NCBI RefSeq assembly: GCF_000585495.1
Contig: NZ_CP007264.1
Location: 992,001 to 1,056,000 of the forward strand
From: Thermococcus nautili
GTDB lineage: Archaea > Methanobacteriota_B > Thermococci > Thermococcales > Thermococcaceae
Reading direction: 5' to 3'
DNA: 64,000 nt
Shown here: positions 1 through 10,016 of the stretch, in pieces
Layout of the letters: every line of letters begins with the position of its first letter
Numbering within the stretch: the stretch's first letter is position 1
The notes under the pieces: model-generated
Database searches by the model: none
Told to the model about the DNA's origin: nothing
The model's input: only the letters and a program-made list of their open reading frames with translations
Translations under genes and position numbers: made by a program

Positions 1-956
1 TCATGAGCGGGAACCTCTTCAATCGAAACTTCACCAACTTCCTCGGGAAGGGCTTCCGCGACTTCCTCAGCCCCCTCCTCAGGGGCCTCAACTACCTCCA
101 CTTCCTCCGGGGCCTCGACCTCAATCTCCTCAACTTCTTCAGCCTCGGGAGCTTCTGGAGCCTCTTCAACGACTTCAAGCTCTTCGCTCGGCGCCTCGAC
201 TTCCTCGATGGCCTCTGGAACCTCCTCAACCTTGAGCTCCTCAACTTCCTCGACCTCGGGGACTTCGGTTACCTCCTCAACCTCGGGAACTTCCTCGATT
301 TCCGTGACTTCCTCGGCCTCTTCGGCCTTCTCCTCGGCCTGGGCGAGCTCGGCCTGGGCCTCGGCGACAGCCTGCTCCGCCGCGGCAAGCTCCTCTTCGC
401 TGACCTCTTCGCCGGCCTCAATCTTGGCCTGGAGCTCTTCAAGCCTCTCCTGCGCCTCCTCAAGCTTCTCGGCGGCGGTCTTCTCCTCAACCTTCTCCGC
501 GAGCTCCTCAACCTTCTTGTGGAGCTCCTCAAGCTTCTCAACGAGCTCGGATGGGGCCTCCTCTTTCTCCTCCTCTTCAAGGAGCTCCTCAAGCTTGCCA
601 ATCTTCTCGTGGACTTCCTCAACCTTCTTCGAGACGGTTTCGGCCTTCTTCTCGTGGACGTCGAACTTGGCCGTTTCAAGGGTCTCAACGAGCCTGCTCA
701 GCTGCATGCTGAGGTCGGTTAGCCTCTTGCCGAGCTCGTCAACGCGCTTGCTGAGCTGTTCGTACTTGGTAACCTGGTTGCCGTAGGTTTCGAGGACCTT
801 CTGGATTATCTTCTCGAGCTGTTCGTAGGTAAGGTTCTCCTTTCTCGCTATCAGCTTCTCCCTGAGGTCGTTGATGATGACGCTGGGAACCTTGCCCTTG
901 AGCTCCGCGAGCTTTGCGTTGATGTCTGCCTCAGTGACGAGCCTTGCCATCTCCAT
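1..956 (-). CDS. arlD: Archaellum protein ArlD/FlaD, 5' part (runs off window)
   Basis: The minus-strand frame stays open from an ATG at 956 to the window edge, so only the N-terminal part (about 318 residues) is visible. The start is supported by GGAGGTG six bases upstream, just behind the arlC stop. The product begins MEMARLVTEADINAKL and becomes a long Glu/Lys-rich coiled coil, then a very acidic stretch of EEV, EVEEV and PEV repeats. In Euryarchaeota ArlC and ArlD/E are cytosolic parts of the motor that link the archaellum to chemotaxis signalling. Position after the archaellins and arlC supports ArlD; the conserved C-terminal domain lies outside the window. The low-complexity sequence also opens long meaningless frames on the other strand. 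Confidence 0.85.
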   Translation of the reverse strand, partial: MEMARLVTEADINAKLAELKGKVPSVIINDLREKLIARKENLTYEQLEKIIQKVLETYGNQVTKYEQLSKRVDELGKRLTDLSMQLSRLVETLETAKFDVHEKKAETVSKKVEEVHEKIGKLEELLEEEEKEEAPSELVEKLEELHKKVEELAEKVEEKTAAEKLEEAQERLEELQAKIEAGEEVSEEELAAAEQAVAEAQAELAQAEEKAEEAEEVTEIEEVPEVEEVTEVPEVEEVEELKVEEVPEAIEEVEAPSEELEVVEEAPEAPEAEEVEEIEVEAPEEVEVVEAPEEGAEEVAEALPEEVGEVSIEEVPAH

Positions 957-959
957 GCG

Positions 960-1439
960 TCACACCTCCGCGAGCACCTCATAGATTATCGAATCGAGGT
1001 CAACGCCGTAGCCGGCGAGCACCTTTATGTCATTCTTTATCTGGGCAATTTCAAGCTTTAAGTCTTCCAGTTCCTTCCTGAGCTCCTGTATCTCACTGGT
1101 GAGCGGGTTCTCCTGTCCCATCTGCTCCTTGAAGGGGTTTATCTCCTGGCTGATGACCTCGTAGAGCATCATGACGTCCTTGATGGTCTTGTCGAGCCTG
1201 TCTATGTCGTCGCGGAGCTCCTGTATCTGCTTCTTGAGGGTGTCAATGCTTATCTTTATCCTCGGGATGTCGTTCTCAATCTCGTTTATCCTCTCGAGTA
1301 TCTGCGTAATCTGCTCGTTCTCCTGCCTGCTCTCAACTTCCTCTTCGAGCTCCTCAACTTCCATCGGCTCGGGGGTGGTGGGGGTGGGTTCCTCCTTGGG
1401 CTTCTTCTTGAATAAAGATGAAAGGAAGTCAAGGGCCAT
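960..1439 (-). CDS. arlC: Archaellum protein ArlC/FlaC
   Basis: A 159-residue cytosolic protein. It has a short basic N-terminus (MALDFLSSLFKKK), an acidic linker, a coiled coil at about residues 40-90 with regular heptads, and a C-terminal helical part ending GVDLDSIIYEVLAEV, as in FlaC proteins. In Euryarchaeota FlaC works with FlaD/E beneath the motor ATPase ArlI/ArlH and connects to CheF/CheY input. It lies 12 bases after the last archaellin and a few bases before arlD, so it is in the same transcription unit. Length and order agree with other Thermococcales archaellum operons. Confidence 0.9.
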   Translation of the reverse strand: MALDFLSSLFKKKPKEEPTPTTPEPMEVEELEEEVESRQENEQITQILERINEIENDIPRIKISIDTLKKQIQELRDDIDRLDKTIKDVMMLYEVISQEINPFKEQMGQENPLTSEIQELRKELEDLKLEIAQIKNDIKVLAGYGVDLDSIIYEVLAEV

Positions 1440-1451
1440 TTTCCCACCCCC

Positions 1452-2243
1452 TCACTGGAGCTCCATCAGGTTGTCTGTGTAGGTGCTCGGGGTGGTGAAG
1501 TCTATGACGCCACCCGCTCCCGTCTCGGGTATGACCTTACCGGTAACCTTGGTTCCGGGGCCGATACCGTAGCCGTCAGTGTAATCGTTGTTGTCGTCAA
1601 AGGGTATAGTCCAGAGGGCTATTCCCGCGATGTCGCCCCAGCTCAGGGTCGGGTGCTGCCAGCTTCCGCTGAGGCTCTCGTCGTTGTCCGAGACGACTAC
1701 AATTCCGAAGAGCATCTTCTTATCGTTGGTCATGGCGTAGTAGAGGTTCTTCCAGAGGTTCTCGACGGTGTTGTCCGTGCCGGTAAGCGCTGTGTACGCA
1801 GTAGGAGCAGCGGCAAGGACGCCATTGCTGTTCTCTCCAACGTCAGGGAACACGTTGCTGACGTCTCCGCTGTAGAGGAAGTAGTTTTCAGTAACCCCAT
1901 CCTCCTGGGGGTCAACGTACCTGTAAACCGCCATCACCTTGCCGTCGCTGAGGACGACCTTGACGTGGGCGAGGTCAATTCCACCGCTTCCCGCGTTGGG
2001 GCTGACGTAGATGACCATCCTGGTTATCTTACCGCTCCCGGGCGGGTCGGCGGGGGTGTAGCCGTAGATGTTGAGCACCTTTATACCGCTCGCCACCTCC
2101 TGGGTGGTCTCCCTGCCGGTGGCCATAGCTTTCTGCTGGAGGTAGCCGCTGGTGCTTATGAGCACTCCAGCGGCAACTGCCGCCACTAGTACCATCGCGA
2201 TGAAGACGATGAGCGTGCCGATACCTATCGCACCTCTCCTCAT
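1452..2243 (-). CDS. arlB5: Archaellin ArlB5 (flagellin)
   Basis: Archaellum filament subunit of 263 residues. The N-terminus [20 protein letters not shown] is a type III signal peptide: a short basic leader ending at Gly, then the hydrophobic helix, with cleavage by the prepilin peptidase (PibD/FlaK type) expected after the Gly before AIGIG. The ATG at 2243 is chosen over GTG codons upstream because GAGGTGG sits just ahead of it. The middle is variable and Asp-rich; the end, [19 protein letters not shown], is conserved with its paralogues. It is fifth in the archaellin series and 12 bases before arlC. Confidence 0.93.
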   Translation of the reverse strand: MRRGAIGIGTLIVFIAMVLVAAVAAGVLISTSGYLQQKAMATGRETTQEVASGIKVLNIYGYTPADPPGSGKITRMVIYVSPNAGSGGIDLAHVKVVLSDGKVMAVYRYVDPQEDGVTENYFLYSGDVSNVFPDVGENSNGVLAAAPTAYTALTGTDNTVENLWKNLYYAMTNDKKMLFGIVVVSDNDESLSGSWQHPTLSWGDIAGIALWTIPFDDNNDYTDGYGIGPGTKVTGKVIPETGAGGVIDFTTPSTYTDNLMELQ

Positions 2244-2253
2244 GGTCACCACC

Positions 2254-2919
2254 TCACTGCAGCACCATCACGTTGTAGTTGAACGTCGCCGGGGTGGTGA
2301 AGTCTATAACACCGGCCGCCCCGACCTCGGGAATGACCTTACCGACTATCTTGGTCGCTGGACCAATGCCCTCCTTGCCGTCCTCGGTCTTGAAGACGAC
2401 CGTCTTTATGAGCAGAGCAACCATGTCGCCCCACTCAAGGTTCGGGTGCCTCGTGTCCATCTCGCTCCCGCCGTCGTGGATTACAGCGATGGCGAAGTTC
2501 GTGTCGGTGAGGCTGGTGTTCTTCCATATCTTGGTCGTTATCTCGGTGCTGTTGAAGAGGTCGTCTATGACGCCCCTGTAGAGGATTCCGCTGTAGTTGT
2601 AGACGACGAGCTTGAGGCCGTCGCTGAGGACAATCTTAACGTTGCTCAGGTCAATGCCCTCGCTGCCCGAGTTGGGGGCTATGAAGATGGCCATCTTGGT
2701 TATGGTTCCCTTGCTCGGAGGGGTCGTGTTGACGTAGCCGTAGATGTTGATTACCTTGAGACCGCTCGCGACCTCCTGGGTGGTCTGCCTTCCAGCCGCT
2801 TGAGCCTTCTGCTCAAGGTAGCCCGCTGTACCGATGATGACACCCGCTGCCACCGCTGCCACGAGGACCATTGCGATGAAGACTATCAGCGTGCCGATGC
2901 CTATTGCTCCCCTACGCAT
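2254..2919 (-). CDS. arlB4: Archaellin ArlB4 (flagellin)
   Basis: The shortest archaellin here (221 residues). It has the same leader MRRGAIGIG, hydrophobic helix and C-terminal [19 protein letters not shown] as its neighbours, but a shortened central domain. It shares the segment [16 protein letters not shown] with ArlB5, and the two look like the closest pair in the set. GGAGGTGAT precedes the ATG. Minor archaellins at the distal end of the array often form the hook-like, cell-proximal part in other archaea; that role is inference here. Confidence 0.92.
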   Translation of the reverse strand: MRRGAIGIGTLIVFIAMVLVAAVAAGVIIGTAGYLEQKAQAAGRQTTQEVASGLKVINIYGYVNTTPPSKGTITKMAIFIAPNSGSEGIDLSNVKIVLSDGLKLVVYNYSGILYRGVIDDLFNSTEITTKIWKNTSLTDTNFAIAVIHDGGSEMDTRHPNLEWGDMVALLIKTVVFKTEDGKEGIGPATKIVGKVIPEVGAAGVIDFTTPATFNYNVMVLQ

Positions 2920-2969
2920 AGCATCACCTCCGAAAAATCTTCAAAGAACGAAAGGGAAAGGGGGCAGAA

Positions 2970-3731
2970 TCACTGGAGCTCCATGACGCTCTGGGTGTAG
3001 GTGCTGGGGGTGGTGAACTCGATGACTCCTGGGGCACCGAACTCGGGGACGACCTCACCGGTTATCTTGGTGTTGGGGGCAATTCCGTTGCCAAAGACGC
3101 CCGGGTCAGTGTAAGTGTTAGTACCATCGTTCTTGTATATTCCAACCCTAACGGCAATTATGGCAAGGTCGCCCTTGGTGAGGGTCGGGGTGGCCTCCTT
3201 GAGTGAGCCGTCGCTGTCCTGGACGACGATTATTCCGAAGGTCTTGGCGTCAAGCTGTCCCCAGTTTATGTACTGGTCTCCATCGTAGGCGGTTGCATCA
3301 TCATCGGTAAAGACGTCGTCAGGCATTCCAACGGCGAAGATGTCTTTGTCATTGGTCTCTCCAATAATACCATCACCATCACTGTCAGGGTTGTACCTGA
3401 GCACAGTCTCAATGTTTCCATCGCTGAGGACGACACGGACCTTCTTCATGTCAATGCCGGCCGAACCGGCGTTTGGACTGACGTAGATGGCGAGCTTGCT
3501 GATTGGCTTATAAGTAGTGCCGTCATACGGAGCATAGCCGATGACACTATCAACCTGTATGCCGCTGGCGACCTCATTGGTGGTCTGCCTGCCCGTGCTG
3601 GAAGCCTTCTGCTGGAGGAATCCACTGGTGTTGATGAGCACCGCGGCGGCAACTGCGGCGACGAGCACCATAGCGATGAACACTATCAGGGTGCCAATAC
3701 CAACGGCACCTTTCCTCTTCCTACCGAACAT
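2970..3731 (-). CDS. arlB3: Archaellin ArlB3 (flagellin)
   Basis: A 253-residue archaellum filament protein. Its leader MFGRKRKG is processed before [10 protein letters not shown]. The block from [19 protein letters not shown] through [25 protein letters not shown] is nearly identical to ArlB2 and ArlB1. The centre has an Asp-rich loop ([15 protein letters not shown]) that resembles a calcium-binding loop. The C-terminus is the usual [21 protein letters not shown]. About 50 pyrimidine-rich bases separate it from arlB4, which could act as a weak intergenic terminator. Confidence 0.93.
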   Translation of the reverse strand: MFGRKRKGAVGIGTLIVFIAMVLVAAVAAAVLINTSGFLQQKASSTGRQTTNEVASGIQVDSVIGYAPYDGTTYKPISKLAIYVSPNAGSAGIDMKKVRVVLSDGNIETVLRYNPDSDGDGIIGETNDKDIFAVGMPDDVFTDDDATAYDGDQYINWGQLDAKTFGIIVVQDSDGSLKEATPTLTKGDLAIIAVRVGIYKNDGTNTYTDPGVFGNGIAPNTKITGEVVPEFGAPGVIEFTTPSTYTQSVMELQ

Positions 3732-3764
3732 CTCACCTCACCTCCATAAAATTTGGAAAGGAAA

Positions 3765-5432
3765 TCACTGCAGGGTGATAACGTTGGTGTTGAAGCTGGT
3801 CGGGGTGGTGAACTCGATGACGCCCGGAGCACCGAACTCTGGGATGACCTTACCGGTCACCTTCTGCCTCGGCTGGAAGCCGCCGAAGACGTTGCCAACG
3901 TCAATGGTTATGATGGCGATGTCGCCGTTGTTGAGGGTCGGAGTGGTGTCCTTGAGGCTGTTGTCGTTGTCCTGGACGACCATGATACCGAAGTTGGTGA
4001 TGGCCCTTATGCCGGCCCAGGCATCGTTGGTCTCACCGAAGATTCCTCCGCTGATGCTGTCGAAGCCAGTGAAGGCGGCGCCGACGAGCTTGGGAGTGCT
4101 ATCTGTGACGGTGAGGCTGATAGACAGTGAGGTAACCTGGTTGGCAGTATCTGTCTTCTCGTCCACGAGGGTGTCGTCAATGTAGAACGCCATGTAGTCT
4201 GGGCTGTCCTCTCCGGTACCATCGCTGGCAAGGTCCGCGGCAACTATCTTTATGGTGTGGATTCCTGGCCCAACGGCAACGCCGTTTATGGTGGCGTTTT
4301 CGGCGATGTAAACAGTCTTGGTAGCAGTAGCTACGGTATCAGCGTTTCCGTCACCATCAATATCTACGGTGGACTGAGTAAAGTCTGCATCCGCAAAGGT
4401 CCAAGTGGTGGTGCCGACAGTTACTGTGATTGAATCGTCAGTACCACCACCTATGAGGCCATCTCCAGTAGTAGTGCCCTCAGAGTACGCGATAGTAATG
4501 GTTCCACCGTTGGTAAGTGCAAGGGGTGCGTTGTTAGTCTCAGTGGTCTCAAAGAGGTTCGCGTCATCGTCAACACTCACGCTGTTAGCAGTTGTGACGT
4601 CGAGGACTGTGACCGTTGAACCATCGGCGGGAGCGGAGGTTCCCTGGTCACTCTGCTTACCCCACGCAATGTAGTGAGTCGGATACTTCTCGTTGTAGAC
4701 CTTGATGTAATCTATGTTGGCAAAGGTCGTAGCACCATAGTCGCGGGCCTCAACGACGATGGTGTTAGCGCCCTTGTCTAGGACAAGGCTACCGACGACC
4801 TTGTTGTTGTAGGTTATAGCGATGACGGCATCCTTGTCGGAGTAAACTGTGACAGTGAACTTCTTACCCACATAGACACCAGTTTCGGAGATATCAGTTG
4901 CGGTAGTCGTTGTGAATGATATAGTGTTGGTACCATCGGTGAACGAGATTTCGTAGGAGGGTGTTGCTGTATCAACCTTCACATTTATACCCAAGGCACT
5001 AGCAATTGTTAGCGGGTTCTGACCCGTTTCGGTGGTCTCATCAAAGTTTTCATCGTCATCAATCTGGAAGCTTCCGCTTGGGAAGTCCCCGACGAAGTAG
5101 TTGAATATCGCCTGCTTGTCGCCGTCGCTGAGGACGACGCGGACCTTCTTCATGTCAATGCCGGCCGAACCGGCGTTCGGGCTGACATAAACGGCCAGTC
5201 TCTCAATCTTACCACTAGCCGGCGGGGTGGCCGGGTCGTAGCCGACGACCTTGACGACCTTGATTCCGCTCGCAACGTCCTGGGTGGTCTCTCTACCTGT
5301 GCTGGAAGCCTTCTGCTGGAGGTAACCGCTCGTGTTGATGAGCACGGCCGCCGCTACGGCCGCGACGAGCACCATGGCTATGAACACAATCAGGGTACCG
5401 ATACCGACGGCACCCCTCCTTCCCTTCCTCAT
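3765..5432 (-). CDS. arlB2: Giant archaellin ArlB2 with inserted surface domain
   Basis: This archaellin has 555 residues, about twice its paralogues. The leader [17 protein letters not shown], the N-terminal helix and the block ending [20 protein letters not shown] (to about residue 113) are ordinary, as are the last 100 residues ([14 protein letters not shown] to the end). Between about residues 114 and 455 sits an extra Thr/Asp-rich beta-type region. It contains a repeated motif at residues 124 and 288: DDD-x-N-x2-ETTET-x2-N-x-PL. The insert takes the place of the variable surface-exposed domain, so the subunit should still polymerise and display it outside. Base composition is more AT-rich in the insert than in the flanks. 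Its function is not recognisable. Confidence 0.93.
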   Translation of the reverse strand: MRKGRRGAVGIGTLIVFIAMVLVAAVAAAVLINTSGYLQQKASSTGRETTQDVASGIKVVKVVGYDPATPPASGKIERLAVYVSPNAGSAGIDMKKVRVVLSDGDKQAIFNYFVGDFPSGSFQIDDDENFDETTETGQNPLTIASALGINVKVDTATPSYEISFTDGTNTISFTTTTATDISETGVYVGKKFTVTVYSDKDAVIAITYNNKVVGSLVLDKGANTIVVEARDYGATTFANIDYIKVYNEKYPTHYIAWGKQSDQGTSAPADGSTVTVLDVTTANSVSVDDDANLFETTETNNAPLALTNGGTITIAYSEGTTTGDGLIGGGTDDSITVTVGTTTWTFADADFTQSTVDIDGDGNADTVATATKTVYIAENATINGVAVGPGIHTIKIVAADLASDGTGEDSPDYMAFYIDDTLVDEKTDTANQVTSLSISLTVTDSTPKLVGAAFTGFDSISGGIFGETNDAWAGIRAITNFGIMVVQDNDNSLKDTTPTLNNGDIAIITIDVGNVFGGFQPRQKVTGKVIPEFGAPGVIEFTTPTSFNTNVITLQ

Positions 5433-5471
5433 TCTCTCACCTCCCTCCTAAAATTTGGAAAGGAAACGAAA

Positions 5472-6239
5472 TCACTGGAGCTCCATAACGGCCTCGGTGT
5501 AGGTGCTCGGGGTAGTGAACTCGATGACGCCCGGAGCGCCGAACTCCGGAACGACCTCACCGGTAATCTTGGTGCCCGGAGCGATTCCATAGACGTTGTT
5601 GGCAAGGTCGGCGAAGACACCAACAGCATCAGTTCCAGTTCCATATCCATCGTTACCAAGGTCCAGGGCACCAACGAGCACGGTGAGAACGACGAGGTCG
5701 CCCTGGTTGAGAGTCGGGTAGTCAGCGCTAAGGCTCTGGTCAGCGTCTTGGAGAACTATGATACCAAAGTTCTTAGCCGGGTCGTGCCCAGTAGCCCAAA
5801 GGTTGCTCCACGCAGCAAGGGTAGTGCCAAAGATATCATCAGTCACGCCGTTATAGAAGGCATCGTTTGCATCGTCTGGACCACCGGCGTACTGGAGAAC
5901 GGCCTCCTTGGTTCCGTCGCTCAGGATGACCTTGGTGTTACTGAGGTCAATGCCAGCGCTACCAGCGTTCGGAGAAACGTATATCGCGAGCTGCCTGATG
6001 TAGTCGAGCTCAGTGGTACCCGTAGTATATGGGTCGTCGGTCTTACCAACAACCCTCTCAACCTGCAAGCCACTGGCAACCTCCTGGGTGGTCTCCCTGC
6101 CGGTGCTGGAAGCCTTCTGCTGGAGGTAACCGCTCGTGTTAATCAGCACTGCCGCGGCAACTGCCGCCACTAAAACCATGGCTATGAACACAATCAGGGT
6201 ACCGATACCGACGGCACCTCTTCTGGTCCTGGCCTTCAT
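5472..6239 (-). CDS. arlB1: Archaellin ArlB1 (flagellin), first gene of the operon
   Basis: A 255-residue archaellum filament subunit and probably the major one, as it is promoter-proximal. The leader MKARTRRG is followed by [20 protein letters not shown], and processing should fall between G and A. The conserved N-terminal block [19 protein letters not shown] and C-terminus [19 protein letters not shown] match the other copies. The intergenic stretch after its stop (CGTTTCCTTTCCAAATTTT on the minus strand) is T-rich and recurs after arlB2, so partial termination may adjust the ratio of archaellins. Confidence 0.94.
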   Translation of the reverse strand: MKARTRRGAVGIGTLIVFIAMVLVAAVAAAVLINTSGYLQQKASSTGRETTQEVASGLQVERVVGKTDDPYTTGTTELDYIRQLAIYVSPNAGSAGIDLSNTKVILSDGTKEAVLQYAGGPDDANDAFYNGVTDDIFGTTLAAWSNLWATGHDPAKNFGIIVLQDADQSLSADYPTLNQGDLVVLTVLVGALDLGNDGYGTGTDAVGVFADLANNVYGIAPGTKITGEVVPEFGAPGVIEFTTPSTYTEAVMELQ

Positions 6240-6286
6240 TCACCACGCACCCCCGTAGGGTTTTCTGCGTTAGGGGTTACGCCCGG

Positions 6287-6348
6287 AAAATATAAAGCCC
6301 TTTTTTGTTCTTAGTAGTGTAGGTGGTTATGTAGGTGCATATGTAGGT
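6287..6348 (-). promoter_or_regulatory. arlB1 operon promoter with triple EarA-like repeats
   Basis: On the minus strand three exact-register 12-mers follow one another: ACCTACATATGC (6337-6348), ACCTACATAACC (6325-6336) and ACCTACACTACT (6313-6324). After a 16-base A/G-rich stretch comes the TATA box TTTATATTTT (6287-6296). EarA, an activator of archaellum operons in Euryarchaeota, is known to use TACATA-type sites upstream of the BRE. The first two repeats each contain TACATA and the third TACACT. A period of 12 bases places the sites on roughly one face of the helix. Confidence 0.75.
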
Positions 6349-6383
6349 ACTAACTACGATGGCCTCGGCGAAACTACCGCTAA

Positions 6384-6394
6384 GGTATATAAAG
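6384..6394 (+). promoter_or_regulatory. TATA box for the divergent surface-protein gene
   Basis: TATATAAA (6386-6393), preceded by the purine-rich BRE-like TAAGG, is a strong archaeal promoter reading right, with a start near 6415 and the ribosome site GGTGAT just before the ATG at 6426. The EarA-like repeats lie 38 bases upstream, between this promoter and the divergent arlB1 promoter, so one protein could act on both. Confidence 0.7.
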
Positions 6395-6425
6395 GGGACA
6401 AGAGCATAAGGTTACGGTGATTCCC

Positions 6426-9400
6426 ATGGTAAGAAGGCAGGGAGCAATAGTGGTGGCATTAATACTGTTGCTCCTCGGCAGTGGTGTGCCCGCTGTCATG
6501 GGAGTGAGTTACGCCTACAGCAGAACTGAGAACGTCCAGCTCTTCATCTGGCCGTCGAGCAGGCTCGTTGAGCCGAACCAGACCGTGACGATTGCGGTCG
6601 TGCTCTGGAAGCCCGGCGAGGGCGGAATAGCGAACGCGACGGTAACCATCGAAACCGAGGACGGGCTCTACAACGTCACCACCAACGAGGACGGCTTTGC
6701 GAGCCTGAACCTGACCTTCGCGGAGGAAGGCGGCTACTGGGTAAGGGCCGCGTACGGAAACCTCTCAACGGGCACCTGGATTGACGTCGAGAAAGTTCCG
6801 CCGTACCTCTTCATCGAGAAAGACCTGGAGCTCCAGGTCAACAGAAGCTACAGCATCGAGTGGACGCTCGTCACGCCCTACGTCCTCACGCCCTACAGCG
6901 GAGCCGTCAACGTGACGGTGTTCTTCAACGGGAGGGAAGTCAGGAGCGAAGTCGTGAACGTCACCGACGGAAAGCTGAAGCTCACCCTCAGGTTCAACGA
7001 GACCGGAGCCGGTGAGGTTCTCTTCGACGGCAGAACGGCGTCCCACTTCGAGGTTCGTGAGAAAATAATCCTCGCCAAGCTCATAGGCCCGGATAAAGCA
7101 TACGTCGGCCAGAACGTGACAGTTCACCTTCTCGTCTGGGACGCCGGGGCAAACGCGCCCTACAGCGGAAACCTCACCGTTGAGCTGAAGAGGTGGTACT
7201 ACAGCAACTGGACAACCATCACGGACAACATAACGGTTGGCGTGAGGGACGGCTACGCCAACTTCACCCTGACCGTTCCGGACTGCGACAGGATTGAAAT
7301 CCTCGCGGGGGTCGGCTCCCACGACATAAGAATTGAAAAGTCCGCCCCAGCTCCCCAGCCGCCAACCAACGAGACCTCAAACGAGACGCCGCTAATCTTC
7401 ACGATAACGCCCGACAGGGTTCTGGCGGAGCCGGGCCAGAGCATTTCCCTCGTCGTCAACACTACCAGGGAAGGCACCTACAACATGACCATCACGTGGT
7501 ACCCCTGGGAGTTCCGCTCCTGGGTGTGGGACTGGAGAGGAGAAACCAACACCACCCTCGTGACCTTCAACGGCACCAAGAGCGTCATCAAGAGGATAAC
7601 CGTTCCGGAGTGGGCATACTACGGCGAGGTCAGGATTGGGGATGCAATGGCAAGGATTTACACCCTGAGGCCGAACCTATGGGGCAGCGCCTGGGTCAAC
7701 CTGACGTACAGCCCCGAGACGGGACTTAAGACCGGAGACACCCTCATGATTAGCGGTGGCCTCGAGAACAGAACCAAGGACTGGTTCTACGACTGGGAGA
7801 AGTTCTACAGGGGACTCGCCAACGAGACCGTGTACATCTTCACCCCCTGGGGCGTTAAAACTGTGAAGACAGACGAAGACGGCAGGTTCAGCGCCAACGT
7901 TTCGGTTCCTTCGGAGAGACTGCCGAACACGGTCTGGGACAGGAAGCCCGAGGTTCTCTTCATCCACAGGTCGGGAGCGTACGAGGACACGACCGTTGAC
8001 ACGCCGAGGGCGAGGGTCTTCGTTAACATGACCTCCGACGGAGTCAGGATAAACATCGAGCCGGCGGACGACAGGGGAATTGACTGGGGCCTCAAGACCC
8101 CGACCGTTGTTGAGTTCGGCCAGTACTTTGACTGGAAATACATCGGAAACGTGACTTCCCTGTACGTCACCTCGAACGCGACCGTTCCCGGCAACGTAAG
8201 CCCAGGGGTTTACCTGTTCAAGATTCTCCCCAACAACTGGCTCTGCTACAGGGACCCGGAGGGCGGCGTTGGTTGCAGTGCAGGAAGTCACACCACCGAG
8301 AGGATTTACTACGTAACCAGCGGGCTTGAGCTTCCCAGGGACGTCGAATACACCGGCGGTGAGCTGGAGGTTCCAATTAAGCTCCCGGGAAAGGGCGTCT
8401 TCTACTACTCCTACGAAATGAACGGGCAGAGATACTACGGAATAGGCTTCACCGACGAGAACGGAAATGGAATTGCCAGGATAAAGGTAGAAGACCTTCC
8501 GCTGGGTGTATGGAGATGGCTTATCATCAAATTTGGATTTGTCAGCGATAAAGGGGCGCTCTTTGACATAGACTGGGACCTGTGGGTGCACAGCACCGTT
8601 GACACCCTCCCGCCGGCAGTAACCGCAACGGTGACGCCCCAGGTTCAGGAGGTCGGAAAGAACGTAACGATTAACATAAGCGTCTGGGACAACGGAGGGA
8701 TTAAGCAGGTGAACTATACAATCACGAACGTAACGGACGTCATAGAGCGGAACAGCCTGAATTTCACCTATGCAATAAACGGCTATTCGGTCATGTTCAA
8801 CTTCACCATCAGGGGCCTCGAAGACTACATCCTGAACGTCACCGCGGTGGATGAAGCCGGCCACGTCACAACTAAGCTCGTCAACTTCTTCGGAAAGGCC
8901 GTCGAGACGAGGGAGCTCAACCTCACAGCCAACGAGACCCACGAGGTCAACGTCGAGAACCAGACCCAGATAGTCGTCGCCCCGGCCCAGAACGAGAGCG
9001 TCACCATGAACGTCACCGTCGCCTCAGGAGTTGAAAACGAAGACGCGAGGGTGAAGATGACTGCCAAGGGCTACGAAGACCTCAAGTACGTCAAGGTCGA
9101 GACCAACGAGACGGTAAAGTACTCGTGGGTAATCCTCAACCTGACCTACAGCGACGAGATGCTCAAGAGGCTCGGCATAAGCGAGAACGCCGTGACGCTC
9201 CTCTACTGGAACGGAACCGAGTGGATTGACCTCAGCAAGCACGTCGGAGAGACCATCCCGGACAACTCGCCGTACGGCAACATAACCGTCTTCGGCTTCG
9301 GAAGGGACCCGGTGCACAACTACGTTTGGGCCAACGTCAGCCACCTGAGCGAGTACGCCCTCGGCGTGAAGTTACCCGACCTCAAGGTCGAGGCCATCGG

Positions 9401-10004
9401 CCCGACTAAGTTCTACGTCGGCGTCCCACAGACGATAAACGTCACGATAAAGAACCTCGGCGGACCTGTTGACAGGCCCTTCGACGTCGTTCTCTACGTC
9501 AACGGAACCGAAGTCGGAAGGGTGACCGTCAGCGAGGTTTCGGAGGGAGCGGAGTTCTCACTGCCCTTCAAGTGGACGCCCGAGAAGGAGGGCAACTACA
9601 CCATAAAGGCCGTCGTTGACCCCGACAACAGGATTCAGGAGAGCAACGAGAGCAACAACGAGCTCATCGTCCTGGCGGAGGCAACCAGGGGAGCGTCACT
9701 CAGCGCTAGCGGGCTCGTTCTGACGCTGATGAGGGTCAACTACCTCTACTACCTCTACTACACCAGAAACATCGAAACCTTCGAAAAGCTCTACCAGGAG
9801 GCTGTAAAGGCCAACGTCTCAAACGCAACGCTCCAGGAGGCCCTCAAGCACAAGGAGCTGGCCGAGGGCTACTACAAGGAAGCCGCCAAGTACGGCCCGG
9901 TTCTCAGCAACATCGGCAACATAAGGCTCTTCCCGTACCTGCGCAAGGCCTACGTCGAGCTCAAGAAGGCAATAGAAATCCTGGAAAAGGCCCTCAAGGC
10001 CTGA
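6426..10004 (+). CDS. Large secreted multi-domain beta protein with CARDB domain
   Basis: A protein of 1,192 residues. An N-terminal signal peptide (basic MVRRQG, then a hydrophobic run to about residue 28) exports it. Most of the chain is beta-rich Ig/invasin-like modules dense in N-x-S/T glycosylation sites. A CARDB-type domain lies at about residues 985-1085 (DLKVEAIGPTKFYVG through ESNESNNE). The last 100 residues are helical (LYQEAVKANVSNATLQEALK, ending LEKALKA), and I see no C-terminal membrane anchor. The ATG at 6426 is chosen because GGTGATTCCC precedes it. It is divergent from the archaellum operon and shares its control region, so a role at the cell surface in motility or adhesion is plausible but inferred. 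Confidence 0.8.
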   Translation: MVRRQGAIVVALILLLLGSGVPAVMGVSYAYSRTENVQLFIWPSSRLVEPNQTVTIAVVLWKPGEGGIANATVTIETEDGLYNVTTNEDGFASLNLTFAEEGGYWVRAAYGNLSTGTWIDVEKVPPYLFIEKDLELQVNRSYSIEWTLVTPYVLTPYSGAVNVTVFFNGREVRSEVVNVTDGKLKLTLRFNETGAGEVLFDGRTASHFEVREKIILAKLIGPDKAYVGQNVTVHLLVWDAGANAPYSGNLTVELKRWYYSNWTTITDNITVGVRDGYANFTLTVPDCDRIEILAGVGSHDIRIEKSAPAPQPPTNETSNETPLIFTITPDRVLAEPGQSISLVVNTTREGTYNMTITWYPWEFRSWVWDWRGETNTTLVTFNGTKSVIKRITVPEWAYYGEVRIGDAMARIYTLRPNLWGSAWVNLTYSPETGLKTGDTLMISGGLENRTKDWFYDWEKFYRGLANETVYIFTPWGVKTVKTDEDGRFSANVSVPSERLPNTVWDRKPEVLFIHRSGAYEDTTVDTPRARVFVNMTSDGVRINIEPADDRGIDWGLKTPTVVEFGQYFDWKYIGNVTSLYVTSNATVPGNVSPGVYLFKILPNNWLCYRDPEGGVGCSAGSHTTERIYYVTSGLELPRDVEYTGGELEVPIKLPGKGVFYYSYEMNGQRYYGIGFTDENGNGIARIKVEDLPLGVWRWLIIKFGFVSDKGALFDIDWDLWVHSTVDTLPPAVTATVTPQVQEVGKNVTINISVWDNGGIKQVNYTITNVTDVIERNSLNFTYAINGYSVMFNFTIRGLEDYILNVTAVDEAGHVTTKLVNFFGKAVETRELNLTANETHEVNVENQTQIVVAPAQNESVTMNVTVASGVENEDARVKMTAKGYEDLKYVKVETNETVKYSWVILNLTYSDEMLKRLGISENAVTLLYWNGTEWIDLSKHVGETIPDNSPYGNITVFGFGRDPVHNYVWANVSHLSEYALGVKLPDLKVEAIGPTKFYVGVPQTINVTIKNLGGPVDRPFDVVLYVNGTEVGRVTVSEVSEGAEFSLPFKWTPEKEGNYTIKAVVDPDNRIQESNESNNELIVLAEATRGASLSASGLVLTLMRVNYLYYLYYTRNIETFEKLYQEAVKANVSNATLQEALKHKELAEGYYKEAAKYGPVLSNIGNIRLFPYLRKAYVELKKAIEILEKALKA

Positions 10005-10016
10005 ACTTTCCCTTCT

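Noticed and set aside
3-786. Long plus-strand frames over the left end (239 and 192 codons)
   Set aside because: They are antisense of arlD, whose Glu/Lys-rich coiled coil yields open but low-complexity Leu- and Ser-rich frames on other strands. The real gene runs off the window on the minus strand.
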